From contig NZ_CP193934.1 in the NCBI RefSeq assembly GCF_050859505.1, forward strand, positions 620,001 to 684,000: 64,000 nucleotides of DNA. The letters run 5' to 3'. Of this stretch, positions 16,489 through 24,025 are shown one piece after another. Source of the stretch: Marinirhabdus sp050859505 (lineage in GTDB: Bacteria > Bacteroidota > Bacteroidia > Flavobacteriales > Flavobacteriaceae). Every line of letters starts with the position of its first letter. Within the stretch, counting starts at the first letter, position 1. Position numbers and translations under genes: made by a program. The notes beneath the pieces are model-generated. The model did not search any database and was not told where the DNA came from. It saw only the letters and a list, made by a program, of their open reading frames with translations.

Positions 16489-17550
16489 TTATTTCTTTTT
16501 ACAAACCAACATGGTATGGTACTCCCCCAATTTTAGATCTTCTTCAATTTTTAATCCCGCCTTTTCAACAAGTTTTATAAAAACAGAAGCTGGATACATT
16601 TTACTAGTACCGTTGGCAAGTGCTGTAAAATAAAGTGATGTAGCCTCTAAAACATATTGCGCATTGTCAAATTTTTGACGATCTGTAAAGGTTTCGGTAA
16701 TAAGCAATGGCGTGTCTGCATCCATCGCAGCGACACAGGCTTTCAGGATTTTTACGATTTCAGCTTCAGAAAAACAGTCCAAAAACTGACTCATCCAAAT
16801 TAAATCGGTTCCTTTTTCAAGCTGTGGATTGGGCGCCAACCAATCTATTTCTATTCCATGAATTCGGTCGCCAAATCCCGCATCCCTTACATTTTTTAAT
16901 GCCTTATTTAGTTGGCCTGGTAAATCGTAAATAGTGATGTCTATTTCTTCAGAATTTGCTAGGCATTGTAGTGCAAACTTGCCTGTATTCCCGCCAATAT
17001 CGTAAATATGCTTTGGCTTTTTTGAAAAAACTATTTGAAGTGCTTCAGTAAAAATACCGTCGCTGTAATGGTGGTCAAACTCAAACCACGATTGCTGTAC
17101 CTCTGGCGACAACTGCGAAAGGCCTTCGTAAATAGTATTCCATTTTCCGAATTCCTTTAGCCCTTCTGGTTTTTGATTGGTCACAGCATCTGTTAAGTGA
17201 AACAAACCTTTATAACAAACATCGTTTGCAAAATTAAGGTTTACGTTTACCGTTTTGTCATACGTAAGAAAGTAGCCCGTTTTGGTAAGCTCATAATTAT
17301 TGGCATTATTCTTTTGCACCAACGCAGCACTTTCTGCCATTTCCAGCAATACACCCAAGCCATATTTAGGAATTTCTAAGGCTTCGGAAATTTCCTGAAA
17401 AGACACTCCGTCCGCATCCCGATTGTCAAAAATATAACTGAAAACCCCCAATTTACGAAGTGAAACAGCGGTCTGAAACACAAAAGGAGCAAGCGCAATA
17501 CGCTGTGCTTCTTCTAAGGCATCGATAGCTTTAATGGTTTTTTTGGTCAT
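16489..17550 (-). CDS. SAM-dependent O-methyltransferase-like protein (pigment operon)
   Basis: The 353-residue protein has an N-terminal winged-helix dimerisation region (about 10-100, FQTAVSLRKLGVFSYIFDNR) and a C-terminal class I methyltransferase domain with the SAM-binding motif IYDIGGNTGKFA near residue 190 and DLIWMSQFLDCFS. This is the layout of acetylserotonin/plant-type O-methyltransferases. Methylation of the aryl head group or polyene is the likely role in a pigment operon. Flexirubins and aryl polyenes do carry methyl groups, but the exact position here is not known. Confidence 0.82.
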   Translation of the reverse strand: MTKKTIKAIDALEEAQRIALAPFVFQTAVSLRKLGVFSYIFDNRDADGVSFQEISEALEIPKYGLGVLLEMAESAALVQKNNANNYELTKTGYFLTYDKTVNVNLNFANDVCYKGLFHLTDAVTNQKPEGLKEFGKWNTIYEGLSQLSPEVQQSWFEFDHHYSDGIFTEALQIVFSKKPKHIYDIGGNTGKFALQCLANSEEIDITIYDLPGQLNKALKNVRDAGFGDRIHGIEIDWLAPNPQLEKGTDLIWMSQFLDCFSEAEIVKILKACVAAMDADTPLLITETFTDRQKFDNAQYVLEATSLYFTALANGTSKMYPASVFIKLVEKAGLKIEEDLKLGEYHTMLVCKKK

Positions 17551-17579
17551 TTTTGGGAGGTTGGTTGTGGTTGTTTTGG

Positions 17580-18722
17580 CTAAGATACTTTTTTAAACAG
17601 AACTGCCGTGTTACAGCCCCCAAATCCGGAAGCGGTTTTTAATAAAATGTCAATCTTTTTATGTTCTTTTTGCTGAAGGATATGCAGGGGCTTGGAAACG
17701 CCCAATTCATCAAACCCAAAGGAAGGAAGCATGGTGTTGTATTTCATCATTTCCAGGCCAATTACTGTCTCCAACAATCCCGAAGCGCCCAACGTATGAC
17801 CAAACACACCTTTTAAACTATGCAAAGGAATGTGCTGCATATGTTGGCGGGTAAACGCGATAGATTCCATCTCGTCATTATAAACGGTAGCCGTTCCGTG
17901 AGCCGAAATAAAATCAATTTCAGTGGCTTCCACTTTTGCTTCTTGCAAGGCCGCTGCAATACTTTTGTACAAACCTTCTCCCGTTCGGGAAGGGCCAGAA
18001 ATATGGTTTGCGTCATTACAAGAAGCCTCTCCTATAATTTCAACAGCATTATTTGCGGGTTTTTCTTTTGAAATAAAGACAGAGGCGGCGGCTTCCCCCA
18101 AGGTAATTCCCTTGCGATATTTAGAATACGGTTTACAAGGAACATTGCTCAACGCATTAAACGATTGAAAACCAGAAAGTGTAAATTTAGTCACCAAATC
18201 TCCAGCAACAACAATGGCATTGTCATACAAACCATTCAAAATCATTCGTTTTGCTACGGCAACTGCTAAAATTCCAGATACACAGGCATTTGAAACGATA
18301 ATAGGCTCCGTTTTAACATTATAAAAATCGGCTAATTTCTTCGCCAATGTTGGTAAATAAGCACGGCTTTTCTCAAAGGGGTTGCCCGTATCTAAAGCAT
18401 CTACATTGCCTTTAGTGGTAGCAACAACCAATGCTGTTTTTTCTGAAATAGGTATTTCAGTAGCTGCTATGGTTTGTGCCATAGAAAGCAGCATCATTTT
18501 CTCTAATTTGGTATAGCTTGAAGGATTTCCTAGTTGCTGAAAGTTTAGGTTAATTTTTTCTTCTGAAAGTAGCGCAGCATAAAAAGGTGTTTCAGAAATT
18601 GCTTTGTTTTCATACAATGTAAGCGCCGAAGTATTTTCCAGTAGCGAATTAAAATTGTCTTGAACTGAAAACCCTAAAGGCGTTACCAATCCAGTTGCCG
18701 AAATGTAGCAAGGTTCTTTCAA
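17580..18722 (-). CDS. Beta-ketoacyl-ACP synthase, second intact copy
   Basis: The 380-residue ketosynthase has an intact triad: Cys147 in IIVSNACVSGIL, His275 in ISAHGTATVYND and His309 in GVFGHTLGASGL. It is clearly different from the copy at 14290. In aryl polyene loci a separate ketosynthase (ApeR-like) accompanies the heterodimer and may handle the first or last condensations. The start codon is TTG at 18722, overlapping the stop of the dehydratase gene as TTGA. Confidence 0.87.
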   Translation of the reverse strand: MKEPCYISATGLVTPLGFSVQDNFNSLLENTSALTLYENKAISETPFYAALLSEEKINLNFQQLGNPSSYTKLEKMMLLSMAQTIAATEIPISEKTALVVATTKGNVDALDTGNPFEKSRAYLPTLAKKLADFYNVKTEPIIVSNACVSGILAVAVAKRMILNGLYDNAIVVAGDLVTKFTLSGFQSFNALSNVPCKPYSKYRKGITLGEAAASVFISKEKPANNAVEIIGEASCNDANHISGPSRTGEGLYKSIAAALQEAKVEATEIDFISAHGTATVYNDEMESIAFTRQHMQHIPLHSLKGVFGHTLGASGLLETVIGLEMMKYNTMLPSFGFDELGVSKPLHILQQKEHKKIDILLKTASGFGGCNTAVLFKKVS

Positions 18723-19174
18723 GGTGCTATTGGTTTTAAAACAGTACTCATTTCTGCTGTTGCAATTAGTTTCTCGTTAACTTTTGATTCAATTGTCACT
18801 AGCGTCATGTCCATTGCGCTGTAGCTAATTGTTACTTGCGTTGTAATGATTTCCCCCACTTTTGGAAGTTGTAAAATTTCAGCTTTTTTAATGGCCCCTA
18901 TGTATCCTTCGCGTGTAGCTTTTTTACTTAAATAACCTGAGTACCCTGTATGTAATGCCACACTTTGTGCCATGTGCTCCAAAATTCCTGCTTCAGAAAA
19001 CTGATGAGCTATAACAAACAAATTTTCTTCCGCAATTAATAACCTACTTATCAAACTAGTTGAATCGTGATATTGTAAAGTGTCAACTAAGATCATGGGC
19101 TCCCGGTGTGGGATGAGTTTTTTTAGAAACTCTAGGTTGGTAATGGGTGGTTTTATTATTTCTGGAGTATTCAA
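18719..19174 (-). CDS. Hotdog 3-hydroxyacyl-ACP dehydratase, second copy
   Basis: The hotdog protein begins LKKLIPHREPMILVDTL, a FabA/FabZ-type N-terminus, and carries FSEAGILEHMAQSVALHTGY with the conserved Glu and His region, resembling the ApeP-type dehydratase. It should pair functionally with the copy at 11462. The reading frame extends to an ATG at 19264, but that upstream part lies in a 48-bp dispersed repeat and codes for a peptide unlike any dehydratase N-terminus. I therefore place the start at the TTG at 19174, giving 151 residues. The longer 181-residue form cannot be excluded. Confidence 0.78.
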   Translation of the reverse strand: MNTPEIIKPPITNLEFLKKLIPHREPMILVDTLQYHDSTSLISRLLIAEENLFVIAHQFSEAGILEHMAQSVALHTGYSGYLSKKATREGYIGAIKKAEILQLPKVGEIITTQVTISYSAMDMTLVTIESKVNEKLIATAEMSTVLKPIAP

Positions 19175-19216
19175 TACTAATATTTCTAATTCTAAATAAT
19201 TTAATTTTTGTGGAGG

Positions 19217-19264
19217 TTTCGACTTAAGTTTATCCTGAGCTTGCCGAAGGACCCAACCAGACAT
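19217..19264. repeat. 48-bp dispersed repeat, copy 1
   Basis: It shares its ends (TTTCGACT and CAACCAGACAT) and exact length with the element at 53396-53443. The core here reads CCTGAGCTTGCCGAAGG on the plus strand. Elements with this core are common between genes in Flavobacteriaceae. The copy lies at the 5' end of the dehydratase gene and supplies a probably spurious upstream ATG. Confidence 0.6.
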
Positions 19265-19353
19265 CGTAAATTTTCATCCCCTACCTTTCATCCTAGCATT
19301 CTATACTCTTAAAGGGCACAACAGGCTAACTAATTCACTACTTACCAATTCCA

Positions 19354-20268
19354 CTAATCAATATCTCCCCAAAAATCGTAAAAATTAAACCATTGTAATG
19401 GATATTTTTTAACAACTAGCTCCAAATGGGCTGCAAATTTATTCAATAAGTCTTGTGCGTCACGGCGTTCAATCTTTACTTTTCTTGCATAGAGATGGTA
19501 GTGACGCTTGGGTTCACGCATAGCATAAACAAATAACACCGGTACCTGTAACCGTGTCGCAATCTGAAAGGGTCCAATGGGAAATTTTGCTTTCTTACCT
19601 AGTAATTCTGCTTCTAAGGTTTTGGCTTTATTTAGAAATCGGTCGCCCGAAATACATACAATCCTATTTTGTGCAATCGCGGCACTTATTTCAAATATAT
19701 GCGCCATATCTTCCTTTACAATGATGAAATTTACGTGATCTCGCTTGGTAAATTGCCCTAAGTACTCCTTGATATCCTCGTGATCTTGATCTGTAATAAC
19801 GATGCTTATAGCGGTGTCAAAATTTCGTTTTTTGAAGAAATATTGTGCCAACTCAAAATTCCCTACGTGGGCGCTGATTAAAATTCCGCCCTCGCCCAAT
19901 TCCAACATTTCTGTGATGTGTTCTTCCCCGTCAAACTCATAGGTATATTGATCTCCTTTACCAATAGGAATGGCAATTTTATCTACCAATGACTGTCCAA
20001 AAACATAATAGTTTTTATAAATAGCAATACTGCTTTTAAACCAACTATATCCCAGGCGCTTTCTGAAATAATAATGTAATGCCTTCGCATTATTACGTAC
20101 AACTAAACTAAAATAAGGAATGGGTACATGCATTAAAGCATACGCAGCGCTAACACCAAAATTTCGGATAAAAAATACAAATATCCTGAATCCTGTTACG
20201 GTACCGCGCGACTTTCCCGTCCAGGTAGTTGAATTTTCAGTAGTTGTGGTAGCTTGATTTTTTGCCAA
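19354..20268 (-). CDS. LpxL/HtrB-type lysophospholipid acyltransferase family protein
   Basis: The 304-residue membrane-associated protein has an N-terminal hydrophobic anchor (about 27-58) and the acyltransferase HX4E motif, His134 to Glu139, in ILISAHVGNFELAQ. Further blocks include ISGDRFLNKAKT and GPFQIATRLQVPVLFVYAM. Homologues in aryl polyene and flexirubin clusters are thought to move the polyene acyl group to a lipid acceptor. The start codon is TTG. It lies between the ketoreductase and the second dehydratase with gaps of about 46 and 180 bp. The second gap contains the dispersed repeat. Confidence 0.85.
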   Translation of the reverse strand: MAKNQATTTTENSTTWTGKSRGTVTGFRIFVFFIRNFGVSAAYALMHVPIPYFSLVVRNNAKALHYYFRKRLGYSWFKSSIAIYKNYYVFGQSLVDKIAIPIGKGDQYTYEFDGEEHITEMLELGEGGILISAHVGNFELAQYFFKKRNFDTAISIVITDQDHEDIKEYLGQFTKRDHVNFIIVKEDMAHIFEISAAIAQNRIVCISGDRFLNKAKTLEAELLGKKAKFPIGPFQIATRLQVPVLFVYAMREPKRHYHLYARKVKIERRDAQDLLNKFAAHLELVVKKYPLQWFNFYDFWGDID

Positions 20269-20314
20269 ACCGAAGTGCTTCTTTAGCTGGTAAATTTACA
20301 GGAATTTTGAGGAT

Positions 20315-21046
20315 TTAACTGTAAATCCCGCCATTGATGTTCACCACTTCGCCCGTGATGTACGATGCTTTTCTGGATGCCAAAAAAGAAACGAGGTGGG
20401 CTACTTCTTCGGTAGTACCAAAACGGTTTAGCGGCACTACCTTTTTAAGTTCTTTTTCGTCCAAATCTTGGGTCATGTCTGTGGTAATAAAACCAGGAGC
20501 CACCGCATTTACAGTTACATTTCGTTTAGCAACCTCTTGTGCCAATGATTTGGTTGCCGAAATGACCGCCCCTTTTGCTGCTGCATAATTTACTTGCCCC
20601 GCAGTACCTTTTAAGCCCGAAAGCGACACTATGTTTATAATACGGCCAAAACGGTTAAGCAACATAGGTTGCAACAACAACTTTGTAACATTAAAAAATC
20701 CATTGAGATTAATATCCAGTACAGAGTTCCAGTCTTCATCTTTCATCCACATAAAAAGACCGTCTTTGGTGATGCCTGCGTTATTTACGACTACTTCAAT
20801 CACAGCCTCTTTATTATTTTCCTGCCAGGTTTGCAAGGCTTTTGTGCATTCTTCGGCATTGGAAACGTCAAATTTCAATAATTCTCCCGTTCCTTCTGCA
20901 GCTTTAATTTCTGAAAGGGTTTCCCTGGCGGCAGTTTCATTTCCACGAAAATTGATAAGCACGTGGTATCCTAAATCTTTCGCTAATTGTATACAGATAG
21001 CACGGCCAATGCCTCTGGAACCTCCTGTGACGAGTGCGTATTTCAT
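20315..21046 (-). CDS. FabG-like 3-oxoacyl-ACP reductase
   Basis: The 243-residue short-chain dehydrogenase has the cofactor motif TGGSRGIG (7-14), NNAG at 88-91 and the catalytic residues Ser141, Tyr154 and Lys158 (NIVSLSG, then VNYAAAK). The C-terminal EVAHLVSFLASRKASYITGE is typical of FabG. It should reduce 3-oxoacyl-ACP with NADPH during polyene extension. It begins 2 bp after the ammonia-lyase stop, so the two are clearly cotranscribed. Confidence 0.9.
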   Translation of the reverse strand: MKYALVTGGSRGIGRAICIQLAKDLGYHVLINFRGNETAARETLSEIKAAEGTGELLKFDVSNAEECTKALQTWQENNKEAVIEVVVNNAGITKDGLFMWMKDEDWNSVLDINLNGFFNVTKLLLQPMLLNRFGRIINIVSLSGLKGTAGQVNYAAAKGAVISATKSLAQEVAKRNVTVNAVAPGFITTDMTQDLDEKELKKVVPLNRFGTTEEVAHLVSFLASRKASYITGEVVNINGGIYS

Positions 21047-21048
21047 AT

Positions 21049-22575
21049 TTAAACTGAAATTTTTAAAACCGTTTCTTTTATTTTTTTAATAAGTGGATAC
21101 AAAACGGCATCCTCCGTAAAAGAAGGAACTACATTCCGTACGGCATCATACACTGCCTTGGTTTGTGAAGACACTTTATCCTGCACCTCTAAATACTCAA
21201 TGGCCTGTACAATGGTTAACAATTCTATCGCTACCACTTGGTAGCCGTTCTCAATTACTTTTTGCGTAATCAAAGCGGCATTGGCGCCCATACTCACAAT
21301 ATCCTGGTTGTCGTTATTATTAGGAATGCTGTGCACATACATTGGATTGCTTAGCATCTGGCTTTCGGCTGTGGTAGAGGTTGCCGTAAATTGTGCTCCC
21401 TGCATGCCAAAGTTTAAACCAAGCGTTCCCAAATTTACAAAAGGCGGAAGAAGGTCGTTCAGTTTAGAATTGAGCAGGTAATTAAGTTGTCTTTCAGCGA
21501 GCATGGTCATTTTGGTGACTACTATTTTAAGCTTGTCCATTTCCAGGGAAACATAGTCGCCATGAAAATTTCCACCGTGATACACTTGTCTGGTTTCTAA
21601 GTCTATAATGGGATTGTCGTTGGCCGAATTTACTTCTTCCACCAATATTTTTTCCACACCATTTAACGTATCTAACACCGGCCCCAAAATCTGTGGTACA
21701 CAACGTAATGAGTAATATTCCTGTACTTTTTCTTCAAAAACATCTCCTGTTTGCAAGCCGTTATAAAGATGGTGTTCGCGTTTGCGGGTTAATTTGCTAT
21801 CTTTTAAATGCTCTCGCATAATTTCGGCAATCTTGCGCTGTCCTTTGTGTTTTTTGGAATGATTGAGCTCTAGCGACAAGTGATCGTCATACGCCTGCAC
21901 AATTTCGTTAATAGCCGCCGAAGTTTTTACCATCCAATCCAGCAAATTACGGGTCTGTATGGTATTCACCATTCCAATCCCGCTCATTACCGAAGTACCG
22001 TTCATTAACGCTAATCCTTCGCGCAGTTCTACTGAAATAGGCTGTAGGTTTTCAGCTTTAAAAACTTCCGCAGTAGGTTGTATTTCATTTTTGTAATATA
22101 CCTCGCCTTCACCAATAAGTACTAATGCCATATGCGCCAATTGCACCAGATCGCCACTGGCACCCACACCTCCGTGTTCATAAATCACTGGTAAAATAGT
22201 ACGATTAATTAATTGGGTCATTAAGGTAATGGCAGAAGGATGCACCCCGCTATGTCCCAAACTAAGTGTATTTAACCTAGCAAGCATAGAAGCCTTGATA
22301 CTTATTTTATCAATAGGATTTCCCGCACCTGTAGCGTGACTTCGTATTAAATTATACTGTAATTGAATGCGCTGTTCATCTTTTATTTTATACTGCGCCA
22401 TAGGGCCAAAGCCCGTATTCACGCCGTAAATAATTTTGTTTTCTGAAAATTCTTTTAAAAATTGAAAACTATCTTCTACTCTTTTAAGCGTTTCATTTGC
22501 TACCGAAATTGGCTCGTTGTGAAGTACAATTTTCTTGAAATCTTCAATCCCCAATGTTCCTTTCAATGTAATCAT
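21049..22575 (-). CDS. Aromatic amino acid ammonia-lyase, probably tyrosine ammonia-lyase
   Basis: The 508-residue enzyme belongs to the HAL/PAL/TAL family. The Ala139-Ser140-Gly141 triad that forms the MIO prosthetic group is in GGVGASGDLVQL, and Tyr50 (IIYGVNTGFG) is in place. From memory the sequence is very close to the Flavobacterium johnsoniae enzyme characterised as a tyrosine ammonia-lyase, including the NLIRSH block (Ser79-His80) and QEYYSLRCVPQILGPVL. It would turn tyrosine into 4-coumarate, the aryl starter of flexirubin-type polyenes. As first gene of the 18-gene minus-strand operon it marks the promoter end. Confidence 0.88.
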   Translation of the reverse strand: MITLKGTLGIEDFKKIVLHNEPISVANETLKRVEDSFQFLKEFSENKIIYGVNTGFGPMAQYKIKDEQRIQLQYNLIRSHATGAGNPIDKISIKASMLARLNTLSLGHSGVHPSAITLMTQLINRTILPVIYEHGGVGASGDLVQLAHMALVLIGEGEVYYKNEIQPTAEVFKAENLQPISVELREGLALMNGTSVMSGIGMVNTIQTRNLLDWMVKTSAAINEIVQAYDDHLSLELNHSKKHKGQRKIAEIMREHLKDSKLTRKREHHLYNGLQTGDVFEEKVQEYYSLRCVPQILGPVLDTLNGVEKILVEEVNSANDNPIIDLETRQVYHGGNFHGDYVSLEMDKLKIVVTKMTMLAERQLNYLLNSKLNDLLPPFVNLGTLGLNFGMQGAQFTATSTTAESQMLSNPMYVHSIPNNNDNQDIVSMGANAALITQKVIENGYQVVAIELLTIVQAIEYLEVQDKVSSQTKAVYDAVRNVVPSFTEDAVLYPLIKKIKETVLKISV

Positions 22576-22656
22576 GCGTTGGCGTCTGCTTTTTTACTAG
22601 ATTTGTTTTGTTGCACTAGATTTGCAAAGTAACAATATATATACTTGCTACAAAAT
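22576..22656. promoter_or_regulatory. Divergent promoter region with duplicated -7 boxes
   Basis: The space between the ammonia-lyase and halogenase-like genes holds two copies of ACTAGATTTG (22596-22605 and 22615-22624), 19 bp apart. Each contains TAGATTTG, which fits the -7 consensus TAnnTTTG on the plus strand. TTG at 22579-22581 is 16 bp upstream of the first. An imperfect inverted repeat (GCAAAGTA and TACTTGC, 22624-22648) follows. The duplication could mean two starts or a repeated operator for control of both transcription units. Confidence 0.5.
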
Positions 22657-23898
22657 ATGCTTACCCCAAAACTTGACGTACTAATAATTGGCGCCGGACC
22701 TTCGGGTTGCGTTGCGGCGGCTCATTTACAACAACAGGGACTTAATATTCAGATAGTAGAAAAGAATAAATTTCCGCGTTTTGTGATTGGCGAAAGTTTA
22801 CTACCTCGCTGTATGGATCATTTTGAAGAAGTGGGTCTTTTGGAGTGTTTAAAAGAACAAGGGTACGAAATTAAACGTGGCGCCCGTTTTTTAAAAGGCG
22901 ATCAAGTATGTAACTTTAATTTTGCTGAAAAGTTTACCGAAGGCTGGAATTGGACCTGGCAAGTCCCCAGAGATCATTTTGATAAAACGTTGACAGACGA
23001 GCTACAAAAAAAAGGGGTCACTATTTCTTTTGAAACCGAAGTTACCGGAGTTATTTTTACTGAAGATGGGAGTTCTATCACCGAAGTAAAAAATCTTTAT
23101 GGGAACACTTCAAAAATTGAAGCTAAGTTTATTATAGACGCCAGTGGTCACGGGAGAGTGCTACCACGATTGCTTCAGCTGGACGCACCATCCAGCATCC
23201 CAAAACATTCCTCTATTTTTACACACGTTAAAGACATCCATCGTCCGGACACTTCAAATAGCACCTTAATAACATTTGATGTAATTAATACTGAAACGTG
23301 GCTTTGGGTCATTCCTTTTTCTAATGGAATGTGCAGCATAGGCTATGTTGGCGAGACAGAATATCTAGATTCGTTTAAAGGCACTCAAGAAGAAAAATTG
23401 CGCCAAATGATGCAGCTCTCCAAACATTATTACGAACGTTTTAAACACTGCCCGTACGAATTTGAACCCGTTACCCTTAAAAATGTTGCAAAATCTGTGA
23501 CAAAATTTTTCGGAAAAGGATACGCGCTTACAGGAAATAGTGCCGAATTTTTAGACCCTGTATTCTCATCTGGTGTTACGTTTGCTACCGAAAGCGGCTT
23601 ACTAGCAGCCAAACTAGCCGCCAGACAAACCAAAGGCGAAGCCATAGATTGGCAAACCGACTATGAAGATTATATGTCTAGCGGAGTGACAGTATTTTCA
23701 ACCTACGTAAAGGAATGGTATACAGGTAATCTCCAGAAGATATTCTTTAAATCTAAAGACAATCCTGAAATCAAGCGACAGATTTGTTCGGTATTGGCTG
23801 GATATGTTTGGGATGAGACAAATCCTTTTGTAAAAAACCATGATAGGCTGGTAAAAACTTTAGCGAAGGTGATAGACTTAGAAAATCCTTCAGAATAA
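22657..23898 (+). CDS. FAD-dependent oxidoreductase, flavin halogenase-like
   Basis: The 413-residue protein has the FAD-binding GAGPSG motif (12-17) and VIGESLLPRC, a YEIKRGA stretch whose Lys73 lies where halogenases have their catalytic lysine, WLWVIP at 215-220 matching the halogenase WxWxIP signature, and FLDPVFSSG. It is therefore closest to the tryptophan/phenol halogenase branch. Some flexirubins are chlorinated, so ring halogenation is possible; hydroxylation or reduction by a relative is the alternative. It diverges from the pigment operon. A TTG at 22645 lies in frame, but the ATG at 22657 is preferred. Confidence 0.78.
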   Translation: MLTPKLDVLIIGAGPSGCVAAAHLQQQGLNIQIVEKNKFPRFVIGESLLPRCMDHFEEVGLLECLKEQGYEIKRGARFLKGDQVCNFNFAEKFTEGWNWTWQVPRDHFDKTLTDELQKKGVTISFETEVTGVIFTEDGSSITEVKNLYGNTSKIEAKFIIDASGHGRVLPRLLQLDAPSSIPKHSSIFTHVKDIHRPDTSNSTLITFDVINTETWLWVIPFSNGMCSIGYVGETEYLDSFKGTQEEKLRQMMQLSKHYYERFKHCPYEFEPVTLKNVAKSVTKFFGKGYALTGNSAEFLDPVFSSGVTFATESGLLAAKLAARQTKGEAIDWQTDYEDYMSSGVTVFSTYVKEWYTGNLQKIFFKSKDNPEIKRQICSVLAGYVWDETNPFVKNHDRLVKTLAKVIDLENPSE

Positions 23899-24025
23899 CT
23901 GGAGCTTTAGAAAAGTGTATTACAAATGGGTCTATAAAGTAGTCACACTTTATTGAAGAGCCCAAGTGTAAAAGTTTCATTTGCAAATGTTACAAAGAAT
24001 TTTAACTTTGGTTAAAACAACATCC

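Noticed and set aside
21049..22575. Histidine catabolism (hutH) as the role of the ammonia-lyase
   Set aside because: No other hut genes nearby, and gene context plus strong resemblance to flavobacterial tyrosine ammonia-lyase favour pigment synthesis.
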